Source: Longimicrobiales bacterium (GTDB lineage Bacteria; Gemmatimonadota; Gemmatimonadetes; Longimicrobiales; Gaopeijiaceae). Taken from it: a stretch of DNA of 64,000 nt. The stretch is taken from the NCBI GenBank assembly GCA_951813395.1, contig OX638356.1, positions 285,340 to 349,339 on the forward strand, read 5' to 3'. The notes beneath the pieces were generated by a model. It made no database searches. It saw only the letters and a list, made by a program, of their open reading frames with translations, and was not told the origin of the DNA. Positions within the stretch are counted from its first letter, which is position 1. Each line of letters opens with the position of its first letter. Shown one piece after another: positions 52,711 through 61,349 of this stretch. Position numbers and translations under genes: made by a program.

Positions 52711-52729
52711 GGCCGCGGCGTTTCCGTCG
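52711..52729 (+). repeat. 19-bp footprint of the qhpE start after the orphan toxin
   Basis: GGCCGCGGCGTTTCCGTCG is identical to 58783-58801, the start of intact qhpE. In copy B of the duplication the toxin is followed by propeller 9 and then qhpE; here the propeller is missing and only this stub of qhpE remains. The rest of 52730-53015 shows no gene I can support. Confidence 0.5.
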
Positions 52730-53015
52730 TCTGGTGGTGGGGAGTAGGGTGAAAGCAGGTCAGGCCGGTTATGCGTGATCCGCGCCTCCGGGTCGTGCGG
52801 ATGCGCTCAAATCCATGTTCGAGCCTTTCTTGTAGGCGTGTCCGGTCGAGCTTCGGCAGATCCTGCCGCGTCGGCGTCTCGAATATCCAGGATTGTCGTG
52901 TAGGTACATGGACGCCACCCAGTGGGTGTGCCAGTGTGCAAGCGCAGAACGCGAGTCTGATCCTGCAGCCAGGATCGAGCGGGAGCCGCCGGACTCCGCG
53001 CCAAGCAACCCGTCG

Positions 53016-53855
53016 TCATAGTCTGAGTGGCTTTCGTTCGATCCTGCGCAGCCCCAGCCAAGCGATCGTCGTCCAGAGGGCAAAGTGATACAGGACGATG
53101 CCGGTGGCCCCCCAATCCCAGGGGACGACGGACTTGAAAGCGTCAACGAAGGTTTGGATTGCAGGTGCTGGGAAGATTAGAAAGGGCAGCACGTCCAGCA
53201 CAAGTGCCAGTGTGCCCGGTGCGCCCGCCATTTCAGCCCTCAGGGCTTCTGCATGCATCCAGTTCGAAGCGACGTAGTATGCCAGCACCAGGAAGGCGGC
53301 ACGCCGGATACCGAGGGCGGACACGGCGAAGCTGATCGCGCAACCCAGGATGCCATGGACGCAGAGTTGTGCGAACAGGTCTGTCTCCATGACGGAGTTT
53401 GGCATCAAAACGGCTAGGGTGACGGCTACGCCGACCAGCGCCTGTGCGAACAGGTTGGCAAGCTGCATGCCCAGATAGCGATACATGTAGAAGCGGGTCA
53501 GCGGCATCGGGTGCTGGGCCCAGAGCATGATCGCGCCGCTGCGCCGCTCGTTGGCGACCACACCGTCCGGCATCAGAAAGCCGACCAATACCAGGCCGAG
53601 CATGAAGAACCCGTCGAACCCCATGACGAGCCTTTGTGCTCGTTGCCCCCTACGCATCGCCTCAATCTGCTCGGTTGACCTCGACTCCGGGTTCTCCCAT
53701 ATCGTCTTAGCGGCTGCATCCCCTTCCTGGATGATCCCGGCAACATCATATGCACTGTTCAGTGCCACCATCCCCACGATGCATAGAAATACGGCTAGGG
53801 GGAGCTTCCACTTGCGGTGGAGAAGGTGCCTCAGCGTCGCTCTCAGGATGGCCAT
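53016..53855 (-). CDS. ABC-2 type exporter permease
   Basis: 279 residues with six membrane segments (LAVFLCIVGMVAL, GFFMLGLVLVGFLMP, LFAQALVGVAVTLAVL and others) and the NERRSGAIMLWAQHPMPLTRFYMYRY loop common in ABC-2 permeases. Overlaps the ATPase gene by 13 bases. The cargo is unknown; nothing nearby looks like a peptide precursor or drug pathway. Confidence 0.8.
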   Translation of the reverse strand: MAILRATLRHLLHRKWKLPLAVFLCIVGMVALNSAYDVAGIIQEGDAAAKTIWENPESRSTEQIEAMRRGQRAQRLVMGFDGFFMLGLVLVGFLMPDGVVANERRSGAIMLWAQHPMPLTRFYMYRYLGMQLANLFAQALVGVAVTLAVLMPNSVMETDLFAQLCVHGILGCAISFAVSALGIRRAAFLVLAYYVASNWMHAEALRAEMAGAPGTLALVLDVLPFLIFPAPAIQTFVDAFKSVVPWDWGATGIVLYHFALWTTIAWLGLRRIERKPLRL

Positions 53856-54565
53856 TGCACCGCCCCTTCCAGTCCGAGGAACTCCTGCTCGAGGAAGTCT
53901 CGCGTGAACCCGCCTTCCGGTTGCTCGACAAGCCTACCGCGCCCTTGGTCGATGAGGAGAACGTGGTCACTCATCAGGGCGAGTTCGCCGAGGTCGTGAC
54001 TGGCCACCAGTATCGTCATGCTGCTGCGCATCCTCTCGATGCGCCGCCGCAGCCGGTGGCGCTGCCCTGGATCGAGGCCCGATTCCGGCTCGTCCAGGAT
54101 TAGCAGTCTGATCGGCCGCAAGAGCGCCAGTGCCAGCGCCAAACGGCGCTTCATCCCCTTGGAGAGCACGCTGGCGGGAACGTCGGTCTTGAAGTCGACG
54201 CCCGCCAGTCGGAGCGCGTGCCCGACATCGGTATCGGGTCCGGCAGCGGTCGCCGCCAAGGTCAGGATACCGTCGCAGCGCCACCCATCGGGCATTGCTG
54301 TGTCTTCGGCGAGATAGCCCACGCCAACCTGACGCCGATAGTCCGCGGGGACGAGGCCGGACACCGAGACTTCACCACCGAGCGGACGCAGAAGCCCCAG
54401 CAGCGTGCGAAAGAAGGTCGTCTTGCCGGCACCATTGGGTCCGACGATCGCTAGAACGTCTCCCGGCTCAACGTCGAGGGTGAGTTTCTGCAGGACGGGT
54501 CGGTCATAGCGGTATCCAATGTAGAGGTCGCGGCACTGAACCCGGGCGGGTTTGGGAGCGCTCAT
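53843..54565 (-). CDS. ABC exporter ATP-binding protein
   Basis: 240 residues: Walker A VGPNGAGKTT, signature LSKGMKRRLALALALL, Walker B LLILDEPESGLD and the H-loop LVASHDLGELALM. Typical CcmA/DrrA-type ATPase for an ABC-2 permease. The start ATG 54565 lies 22 bp from the end of an IS3 remnant, so the original promoter may have been displaced. Confidence 0.88.
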   Translation of the reverse strand: MSAPKPARVQCRDLYIGYRYDRPVLQKLTLDVEPGDVLAIVGPNGAGKTTFFRTLLGLLRPLGGEVSVSGLVPADYRRQVGVGYLAEDTAMPDGWRCDGILTLAATAAGPDTDVGHALRLAGVDFKTDVPASVLSKGMKRRLALALALLRPIRLLILDEPESGLDPGQRHRLRRRIERMRSSMTILVASHDLGELALMSDHVLLIDQGRGRLVEQPEGGFTRDFLEQEFLGLEGAVQWPS

Positions 54566-54587
54566 CGTGGTCCTTGTTGGGGTTGCT

Positions 54588-54925
54588 TGGAGCTGCCGCG
54601 CTACGGCACGGACGGTTGGTTTCTGGTGTCGTTGTATGCTGTTTGCTTCTTCTGTCCCCTGTCAAGCAAGTGAGAGGGCGATGTGCGACCCCGACGAAGC
54701 GAACGGACAGGAGAAGGCCCCGGAGGGCTTCGCCCGGCGCCTGCACCGTCGCTTCAGGCCACAGGCTTGACTCGAACTTTGGAGGCAGTAGCCGAGCGCC
54801 GAGTGGATGCGGCGTGTGTTAGTAGAAGCCCTCGATAAAGTGAGGACTTCCCGCCGGACGCCCCGCCTGCTCGGCCGCGTAGACCTCTAGTGTAGCAGTG
54901 AAGCACGTTCTACACCGCGCGACCG
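54588..54925 (-). mobile_element. Decayed IS3-family remnant (left end and part of orfB)
   Basis: Starts TGGAGCTGCCGCGCTACGGC and then ACGGACGGTTGGTTTCTGG, matching the left end of the element at 38757. Downstream, GACGAAGCGAACGGACAGGA, TTCGCTTCAGGCC-type, GTAGCCGAGCGCCGA and GTAGAAGCCCTCGAT follow the 3' end of orfB with insertions and deletions. The coding frame is destroyed and the right end is absent. Confidence 0.8.
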
Positions 54926-54929
54926 TCCC

Positions 54930-55095
54930 GCTACGGTGCCTCCAGCGCCGCCGCTTCCTCCGGTGACGCCCACCGAGGAGACGGCCCCGTCACCCGCTTG
55001 TCCGTCAGGCTCGCCAGGCCGCCCGCCTCGTAGGAGGCTACCCAGCGCCGGAACATCCGATCCGTCACTTCCGGCACGCTCGCCGCCCTTGCGGG
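54930..55095 (-). pseudogene. Fragment of an ISNCY/IS1202-like transposase
   Basis: On the minus strand the frame reads TDRMFRRWVASYEAGGLASL then TDKRVTGPSPRWASPEEAAALE and TAG. The pattern (FRRW, YE.GGL..L, RRLG-like, S.R) is the N-terminal helix-turn-helix of ISNCY-type transposases. Only about 50 residues remain; no catalytic core follows. Confidence 0.6.
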
Positions 55096-55389
55096 TTTGG
55101 ACTTCAAGGTTCTAAAGATTTTGGGGGAGCTCTATATACAATCCTTGACACAAGCGCGGGAATTTGGGAGGGAGCGTGCGGATGTAGGGGGCGGAATTCA
55201 TGGCTGACATGCGAAGCGATAACAGCGACGCATTTAGCATGACCGAAAATATGAAACGGAAGCCGGTCGTCCGCCCAAGCACGACTATGATTGGTCCGAA
55301 GTCCTGAAGGGGAGCCACCCCGAAAGCAGTTGCAAAAGCGTTGCTTCAGCCCCTGAAGCCGCTGAAGCCGAGTCCGAAGTGAGCGGACC
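55096..55389. other. AT-richer gap without a supported gene
   Basis: Lies between the transposase fragment and propeller 8. Base composition is lower in G+C than the surroundings (for example GAGCTCTATATACAATCC), and a 68-residue minus-strand frame has no recognisable feature. Probably debris of former mobile DNA. Confidence 0.4.
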
Positions 55390-56403
55390 TCAGCGGTTCA
55401 CCGTGGTGAGGCGCAGTCGCCCCACCCGGACCCGTCGGTCACCGTCCGGCATGTTGACCAAGTCAAAGGCCAAATCACTATTACCCAGCGGCCGCACTAG
55501 GTTGTCGAAGCGATCCGCTCCAATAAGGGTCAGACCATTCGAGTCTAGGCCGATCGAATAGACAAACGTGTCGAACAACTCCTCCAGCGGAGGAGGGCGT
55601 GAGAGCCCGCGAAGGTCGGTGAGGCTCGTGACCGGCCCGAGTGCGAAGACCCAGACACCCGAGCCGTCGGGCGCAAGGCGCATGTCGGTCACCATGGCTG
55701 GCGGAGCGGCGGGCCCGGTGTCAGGGTTCCACGCGTCCATCCCGGGCAATTCCAGTTGAAGGGAGCCTTGGAGTCCCATGTCCTCGTTGAACACCTCAAC
55801 AATTCCCACCACCGACGCGACCCATATCATGCGGTCCCCGCCACGGATCGCGTCCCCCGTGATGTAACTCAGACTGGAAGATTCCGCGCCGGGCTGCATG
55901 GAACGAACCAAGTCCCCGTTCTGATCGAGGAGCAAAATCCCCGCCTCGGACCCGTCGCCTCCCTTGTCGTAGCTGACCAGCCAGCCCTCATTCACCGGAT
56001 CCGGCTGGATCGACCCCGCAACCCCGTTGATCCGGATTGTCCTCGTGAAATCGAGGTCGCTCGAGAAGAGATGCAACGTGGGGGCGAACCGCTCATGAAG
56101 GAGAATTCCGCCAGCGCTCATTGCGAACTGCGGAGGACTGAGGAATTCTCCGGGGCCTCCACCCTCGCGGGTCAGTTGCCGCTGGTAGCGGCCCTCCGAA
56201 TCGTAGACGATTACCACGCCGCCGAGAACGTCGGAACTCACGAGGTACCCCTGGTCCCCCATGCGGAGAACATCTGCGATCATTCCGACACCCGCAGCGT
56301 CGCCCGTCGCACCCAGCGTATCCAGGGCTTCGAATTCCACAGTGCACCCGGCGCACAATTGAGTCGCGCTTACAATGCTGAGAACCAGACTCATGCGAAT
56401 CAC
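55390..56403 (-). CDS. 6-bladed beta-propeller lipoprotein (propeller 8)
   Basis: 337 residues; lipoprotein signal ATQLCAGC. Core motif REGGGPGEFLSPPQF, preceded by VIVYDSEGRYQRQL. Starts ATG 56403 after GGAGGTGATTCGC. On the strand opposite its neighbours, between transposase debris and the duplicated parDE segment. It lacks the shared promoter-like element. Confidence 0.75.
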   Translation of the reverse strand: MIRMSLVLSIVSATQLCAGCTVEFEALDTLGATGDAAGVGMIADVLRMGDQGYLVSSDVLGGVVIVYDSEGRYQRQLTREGGGPGEFLSPPQFAMSAGGILLHERFAPTLHLFSSDLDFTRTIRINGVAGSIQPDPVNEGWLVSYDKGGDGSEAGILLLDQNGDLVRSMQPGAESSSLSYITGDAIRGGDRMIWVASVVGIVEVFNEDMGLQGSLQLELPGMDAWNPDTGPAAPPAMVTDMRLAPDGSGVWVFALGPVTSLTDLRGLSRPPPLEELFDTFVYSIGLDSNGLTLIGADRFDNLVRPLGNSDLAFDLVNMPDGDRRVRVGRLRLTTVNR

Positions 56404-56665
56404 CTCCTGGACTGGGTTTGTACGTCTCCGCTGGAGACGTTGAAGGATCGTGGAACCAAGCCAGGAGGGTTATCTCTTTGGACGCCCCCGCCCATTCGCC
56501 GCGCCCAGCGGCGGTAGTTACCCTCTCGGCCATGTTGCGCGCCGTTGAATTGGACAGAGAACCCCGGCGACGAATCGCCGGAACCCTCGCCGTCACGACA
56601 TGCCGGGAAAGAGTAACGGTCCGGAGGATGAGGGACAAAGGGGGACTCCACCCTTAACACCAGAG

Positions 56666-56826
56666 AGAAGAAGGACAATCCGTCCCCGGAAACCACGTCT
56701 ACCTGCCTGCAACGGCCTACAAGGTGAGCAGGACTCTCATCGAGACGAGCAACAGAATCGGCGGCGGCGAGGAGCTGGAAAACATGCCTACCACTCCCTC
56801 GACCTTCGCATCGGGCAGGCACGCTA
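56666..56826 (+). pseudogene. Remnant of the 3' end of the carboxypeptidase-regulatory-like gene
   Basis: GAAGAAGGACAA, GTCTACCTGC, GCAGGACTCTCATCGAG, AGCAACAGAAT and GCTGGAAAACATG follow 51963-52082 in order. An internal piece of roughly 180 bp is then missing and homology resumes at TACCACTCCCTCGACCTTCG through GGCAGGCACGCTAG, the original stop. No frame is left. Confidence 0.85.
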
Positions 56827-56895
56827 GAGGCGAAGCCGGATCTCCCGGTCGCTGAAGATGTTGCCAATTCTTGCCAAGGCCGCTAGTCTTCAGCC

Positions 56896-57135
56896 ATGAG
56901 CACCATGAACATCTCCCTGCCCGCTTCGCTGAAGTCCTTTGTCGACGACCAGGTGGAGGGCCGAGGATACGGCAGTTGCAGCGCGTATGTGCGCGAGCTC
57001 ATCCGCCGTGACCAGGATCGCCAACATCTCCGGAGCCTGGTGCTCGAAGGCGGGGAATCGGAGCCTGCGGCCGCGGCGGACGCCGCCTGTTTCGAGACGC
57101 TGCGGAACCGCGTTCGCCATTACTCGGGGGAATGA
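56896..57135 (+). CDS. ParD-type antitoxin
   Basis: 79 residues. Ribbon-helix-helix start MSTMNISLPASLKSFVDDQV and the typical GSCSAYVRELIRRDQDR. Overlaps the ParE start by 4 bases (ATGA). It should bind ParE through its C-terminus and repress its own promoter. Confidence 0.9.
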   Translation: MSTMNISLPASLKSFVDDQVEGRGYGSCSAYVRELIRRDQDRQHLRSLVLEGGESEPAAAADAACFETLRNRVRHYSGE

Positions 57136-57464
57136 CGCCGAAGCCGGTGGTGCTGCGGGCGGCGGCCCGACGGGACGTCGACGACCCGCTCAACCACTAC
57201 CTGGTGGAAGCCGGGCGTAAGACCGCACTGCGCTTCATAGACCGTGTGGAAGAGGCGTTCCTCCACGTCGCCATGAACCCGGAATCGGGGTCGGCCCGCT
57301 ACGGCCACGAACTCAATCTGGCGGAGCTTCGCTCGTGGCCGGTCAGGTCCTACCCCTATCTGGTCTTCTACATGACGGCCCGTGGCCAGGTGGATGTCTG
57401 GCGGGTGCTCCACCGCCAGCGCGACATTCCCGCGTGGATGGGCGAGGGTGAGGATGGCGAGTAG
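57132..57464 (+). CDS. ParE/RelE-superfamily toxin
   Basis: 110 residues: [20 protein letters not shown], then [16 protein letters not shown] and [17 protein letters not shown], the ParE signature (R..PV..YPYLVFY...v.v.RVLHg.RD). ParE toxins inhibit DNA gyrase in studied cases. The near-identical orphan copy is at 52359. Confidence 0.9.
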   Translation: MTPKPVVLRAAARRDVDDPLNHYLVEAGRKTALRFIDRVEEAFLHVAMNPESGSARYGHELNLAELRSWPVRSYPYLVFYMTARGQVDVWRVLHRQRDIPAWMGEGEDGE

Positions 57465-57520
57465 ACGACCTGGCTCACGCCGAGGCAGGTTGCCCAGAGT
57501 ACTACGATAAGGTGGAAGAC

Positions 57521-58777
57521 ATGAGGACCAGACAGGCAATTGTTGTAGTCACGCACGCGCTCTGTGCGGTGACTCTCTTGATGGTCAGGCCGGCGCTGGC
57601 CCAAGAGATCATTGAGCTCCCGGCGGCGGATCGCTTGCTGGAGGCCGGATTCGAAGATGTCTACCGCGTCGGGACCATGGCGGGTGACGAATGGGAGCAA
57701 TTCGGGAACGTGCGGCGCGTGGCTTTCGACGGTGCCGGACGACTGTTCGTCTTCGACAACCAGGCCGACCGCATCCACGTGGTTGGCCCGGACGGCGAGT
57801 ATCAGCACTCGATCGGTCGTTCTGGCGAGGGTCCAGGCGAGTTTCGCAGGCCGGACGGGCTGGCGGTCATGCGCGACGGGAGGGTGGTGATCGCCGATCT
57901 CGGGCATCGTGCCTACCACGTTTTCGGTGGCGACGGCGAGTTTGAACGCATGGTAGGCATGGCGCCGGAAGAGGGTGACATCCGGATCACGGATATCTAC
58001 CCGCACCCCGGGGGCGAGGCTGTCTATTCGGCCGTTGGGGCCCAGTTGCTGTCGGGCAATTTCGGCACGTCGGGGGGTCGGACCACCCCGCATACGTCGC
58101 GGCCGGTGGAGCGACTGATGCTGACCGGCGACGTGGCGACGAAGGACACCGTCGCCGAGGGGTGGTTGCCCAGCGGTGGCGATCCCACATCGTTCCCGGT
58201 TGATGGACGGGCGAACTACCGGGTTCCACGCCCGGTGGTGTTCGGGCCGGACATCCTGCCGGGCGTACTTCCGGATGGAAGCGTGGCGTTCTCCGACTCT
58301 TCCGCTTACGCGATCAAGATCGCCCGACCGGGCGCGGGCGTGTGGCGTGTCCTGACGCGGTCACTGCAGCCGATGTCCATCACGGACCGCGTGGTCGAAG
58401 CCGAAAAGGAGCGGCGCCTCGAGGCACTCGAGGAAAGTGGCGCCCGGGGTGGGATCGTGATAAACGGCGTACGCACGGCGCCCAACCTGGACCGTGCCCG
58501 GGAGCGAATCGAACAGTTGGAGTTCTTCGAGGAGGTCTCGATCGTCCGCGGTCTCAGAACGGACTGGACCGGCGGGATATGGGTGCAACGGCACGGAGAG
58601 GAGCCCAGCGACGACGGGCCCATCGATGTCCTGACCATGGACGGCGAGTACGTCGGGACGTATCCGGCGGGCGCGATCCAGATGCCGGACGCCTTCGGGC
58701 CTGACGGACTGGTCGCGTTCGTCGAGACTGACGACCTGGATGTGGAGACGGTGGTGGTGAGACGGCTTGTCCGGTGA
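57521..58777 (+). CDS. Secreted 6-bladed beta-propeller protein coupled to qhpE (propeller 9)
   Basis: 418 residues from ATG 57521, with AAGGTGGA just upstream. Signal peptide [15 protein letters not shown]. Core motif [18 protein letters not shown], then [16 protein letters not shown]. The stop overlaps the qhpE GTG start by 4 bases (GTGA), so the two are translated together. The same gene order occurs with propeller 4 and the broken qhpE. A link to amine dehydrogenase maturation is suggested by position only. Confidence 0.78.
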   Translation: MRTRQAIVVVTHALCAVTLLMVRPALAQEIIELPAADRLLEAGFEDVYRVGTMAGDEWEQFGNVRRVAFDGAGRLFVFDNQADRIHVVGPDGEYQHSIGRSGEGPGEFRRPDGLAVMRDGRVVIADLGHRAYHVFGGDGEFERMVGMAPEEGDIRITDIYPHPGGEAVYSAVGAQLLSGNFGTSGGRTTPHTSRPVERLMLTGDVATKDTVAEGWLPSGGDPTSFPVDGRANYRVPRPVVFGPDILPGVLPDGSVAFSDSSAYAIKIARPGAGVWRVLTRSLQPMSITDRVVEAEKERRLEALEESGARGGIVINGVRTAPNLDRARERIEQLEFFEEVSIVRGLRTDWTGGIWVQRHGEEPSDDGPIDVLTMDGEYVGTYPAGAIQMPDAFGPDGLVAFVETDDLDVETVVVRRLVR

Positions 58778-59460
58778 CGGCCGGCCGCGGCGTTTCCGTC
58801 GCCGTCATCGACAGTGGCGTCAACCCGGACCATCCGCATGTGAGCGGCGTCGCCGGGGGCGTGCGGATCGACCTCGCCGGAGACGCGTCGGATGACTACG
58901 TCGACCGGCTCGGCCACGGCACTGCGGTTTTCGCGGCCATTCAGGAGAAGGCGCCGGCTGCCGACATCTTCGCGGTGCGCGTCTTCGAGGATCGCTTGAG
59001 GACGAGTGCGCGGGCGCTGGTCGCCGCGATCGATTGGGCGGCGGAGCGGCGGATGCGTGTGGTGAACCTGAGCTTGGGGACGGTCCGGGAGGAGCATGCT
59101 GGTCCGCTGGGGGAGGCGGTGGACCGGCTGGTGCGCGCCGGGGGCGTCGTGGTGGCGGCGGCGGAAGCCGACGGGCAGCGGTGGTGGCCGGGCTCGCTGC
59201 CATCGGCCGTGGGGGTGGTGATGGATGCGGCAGTCCCGCGTGAATGTGTGGAGGTGCTGGGGGCACCCGACTGGCTGGTTGCCGCCTCGCCCTATCCGAG
59301 ACCGATTCCGGGGGTGCCGGTGGAGGCCAACCTGAACGGAATCAGCTTTGCGGTCGCCAACGTGACGGGCGTGCTGGCGCGCCGGCTGGAAGGGTTCAGC
59401 GGCCCCCTGACACCAGACGCGTGCAGAGGTCTGCTAATCGGCGAGACACCCGACGAGTGA
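58774..59460 (+). CDS. qhpE: Subtilisin-like protease QhpE, predicted leader peptidase of the QHNDH gamma subunit
   Basis: 228 residues, no signal peptide, so cytoplasmic. S8 catalytic triad: Asp13 in VAVIDSGVN, His48 in [10 protein letters not shown], Ser191 in [13 protein letters not shown]. The short length, lack of prodomain and cytoplasmic location match QhpE, which removes the QhpC leader after cross-linking. It is the only intact qhpE candidate in the window and lies 26 kb from qhpF. Identification rests on these features plus the cluster missing this gene; another small subtilase role is possible. Confidence 0.75.
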   Translation: MTAGRGVSVAVIDSGVNPDHPHVSGVAGGVRIDLAGDASDDYVDRLGHGTAVFAAIQEKAPAADIFAVRVFEDRLRTSARALVAAIDWAAERRMRVVNLSLGTVREEHAGPLGEAVDRLVRAGGVVVAAAEADGQRWWPGSLPSAVGVVMDAAVPRECVEVLGAPDWLVAASPYPRPIPGVPVEANLNGISFAVANVTGVLARRLEGFSGPLTPDACRGLLIGETPDE

Positions 59461-59480
59461 TCAGCCCGGCAGGGCGTCGT

Positions 59481-61349
59481 TCATCGCGGGCCGCCTCCCT
59501 CTCCGCCCGCTTGCCAGTCCTCGCGCAGCCAGTCCACCAACAGCCGGATCTCTTCGTCGCTGAGGATCTCCTCGGGGCCGAACGCCGGCATGCGGTCGTT
59601 GCGGTCTCCGTAGAAGCGGGGGTGCGAGGCGTCGCGAATGAACGCGGTCAGCCACTCGTTCGACCCGAACCCGGTCAACGTGGGACCGAGGGGCTGCTCG
59701 ACCACGCCCTGGAATTCGTGGCACTCGGTGCAGCCCGCCGATGCCGATGATACCAGCGCCGTCCCCTCCATGATCTCCGCCTGGTCGGCCTCGTCGGCTT
59801 CTGCCTGATACGGCAGCGCCGCCTGCGCCGATACGGCCTTGATCACCTTCGCCAGGTCTTCCTGCTGTTCGTGGGTAAACCCGGCGATCCGGCTCTGCAC
59901 CATGCGCACCATCCGGCCGCGGGCGAAATCGGTGCCGCCGAAATACTCCGGCGTGGCGACTCGCTCGGGGTCCAGCAGGCCCTCCAGCCACTCGCGGCTG
60001 GCGAACCGCTTCAGGTCGGCGGCGGTCTGGGGCTCGGGCAGGGAGCGTCCCATGCCATCGTGGCCATCGTAGGTGTGACAGCTGGCGCACCGGTCCGCGA
60101 AGAGACGGGGGCCCTGCGTAAGGGGATCGGTGCGCAGCAGTGCCAGGGCCCCGTTCGCGGGGATGCCGCCACCCGCCCCGGCCAGCTCCACGGCGCGCGC
60201 CGCGTCGGCCTCGGCGTTGGTCTGGGCGAAGACGAAGTCGGGGTCGGCGCGGTCCTGTGCGTATGCGAGCCACGTCAGGAGCGCGACGCCGGAGAGGACT
60301 CCCCCGGTCAGGCCCAGGTTGAAGCGGTGCCCCAGGCGCCACCGTCCCGCGAACGGCATCAGCGCGATCAGGGTGACGACCAACCCGGGAATCACGATCG
60401 CGCCAATGATCTCGGTGCCCGCGGGGAAGTACTTCAGCCACTGGAACAGGAACATGAAGTACCATTCGGGCCGCGCTGCAGCGTACGGCTCGGCAGCGTC
60501 CGCGGGGGCTCCCAGCGGCGCCCCCCCGGTGCGGATCACGAGGTAGAGCACGGCGGCCATCACCGCGAGGCAGGCGACGGCATCACGCAGGGCCTGATCG
60601 GGCCAGAACCAGCCGTCGCGCGGTCGGGGCGGGTGCGCGTCCGGCCCGTCCTGCTCATCCCCCTCCACACCTGCCGGCTTTGCTCCGTGCCCGCTGTCGC
60701 GCGGCTGGCCCGCCGTAACCCCGTGCCGCCGGAACAGGTACACGTGTCCCGCGATCAGGGCGATCAGGGCGCCCGGCAGCACGCCCGCGTGGAGCGCGAA
60801 GAAGCGCGTGAGGGTGAGGTGGCCGTAGTCCGCGCCGCCGACCAGGACCTTCTGCATCGCCGGGCCCACCACGGGCGTGATCGATGCGATGCTCGTGGCA
60901 ACCTTGGTCGCCCAGTACCCCTTCTGGTCCCACGGCAGCAGGTAGCCCGTCAGCGACAGCCCCAGCACGATGTGCAGCAGGACGATGCCGAACCAGAAGT
61001 TGACCTCGCGGGGGGCCTTGTACGCGCCCGCCACGACCACCTGCATGAGGTGCAGGACGAGCAGGATCATGGTGGCGTGGGCCATGTAGTGGTGGATACC
61101 GCGGAGCATCCAGCCGCCGGCCATCACGTTCTCGATGTAGTAGACGCTCTCCCAGGCGCCCTGCGCATTGGGACTGTACGCGGCCCAGAGGATCATGCCG
61201 GTCACGAACTGCACGGCGATCGCGAAGGTCAGCGCGCTGCCCCACACATAGCGCCACTTCGCACCGCCGGGGATCGGCTCGACGAGGGCCTTGCGGAGCA
61301 TCGCCCGATACCCCGTCCGGTCGTCGAGCCAGCGGAGAAGCGAATTCAC
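59481..61349 (-). CDS. Cytochrome b fused to two c-type haem domains (bc-type complex)
   Basis: 622 residues from GTG 61349. The first 380 form cytochrome b: helices with GMILWAAYSPNAQGAW, HHYMAHATMILLVLHLMQV and GYLLPWDQKGYWATKV, then RPEWYFMFLFQWLKYF. A charged insert of about 40 residues follows the fourth helix. The C-terminal part has CASCH (about 425) and CTECH (about 541), both haem c sites. This fusion replaces separate cytochrome c subunits. Its product with the Rieske protein should oxidise quinol and reduce a periplasmic carrier. GTGA overlap with the Rieske gene. Confidence 0.9.
   Translation of the reverse strand: MNSLLRWLDDRTGYRAMLRKALVEPIPGGAKWRYVWGSALTFAIAVQFVTGMILWAAYSPNAQGAWESVYYIENVMAGGWMLRGIHHYMAHATMILLVLHLMQVVVAGAYKAPREVNFWFGIVLLHIVLGLSLTGYLLPWDQKGYWATKVATSIASITPVVGPAMQKVLVGGADYGHLTLTRFFALHAGVLPGALIALIAGHVYLFRRHGVTAGQPRDSGHGAKPAGVEGDEQDGPDAHPPRPRDGWFWPDQALRDAVACLAVMAAVLYLVIRTGGAPLGAPADAAEPYAAARPEWYFMFLFQWLKYFPAGTEIIGAIVIPGLVVTLIALMPFAGRWRLGHRFNLGLTGGVLSGVALLTWLAYAQDRADPDFVFAQTNAEADAARAVELAGAGGGIPANGALALLRTDPLTQGPRLFADRCASCHTYDGHDGMGRSLPEPQTAADLKRFASREWLEGLLDPERVATPEYFGGTDFARGRMVRMVQSRIAGFTHEQQEDLAKVIKAVSAQAALPYQAEADEADQAEIMEGTALVSSASAGCTECHEFQGVVEQPLGPTLTGFGSNEWLTAFIRDASHPRFYGDRNDRMPAFGPEEILSDEEIRLLVDWLREDWQAGGEGGGPR

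Larger units (their letters stand above)
56666..57485 (+). repeat. Segmental duplication, copy B
   Basis: Same order as 51963-52710 with complementary losses: here the protein gene is reduced to a remnant while ParD and ParE are both intact. Shared non-coding spacer includes GGATCTCCCGGTCGCTGAAG and the sequence following ParE up to CTCACGCCGAGG. Beyond it comes propeller 9 and then qhpE. Confidence 0.85.

Noticed and set aside
52730..53015. Minus-strand frames with FETPTRQDLPKLDRTRLQERLEHG-like text
   Set aside because: Less than 60 residues, no start with ribosome site, no family recognised; may be debris.
53016..54565. ABC-2 exporter as part of a peptide or antibiotic export system
   Set aside because: No precursor, biosynthetic or immunity gene lies nearby; function left open.
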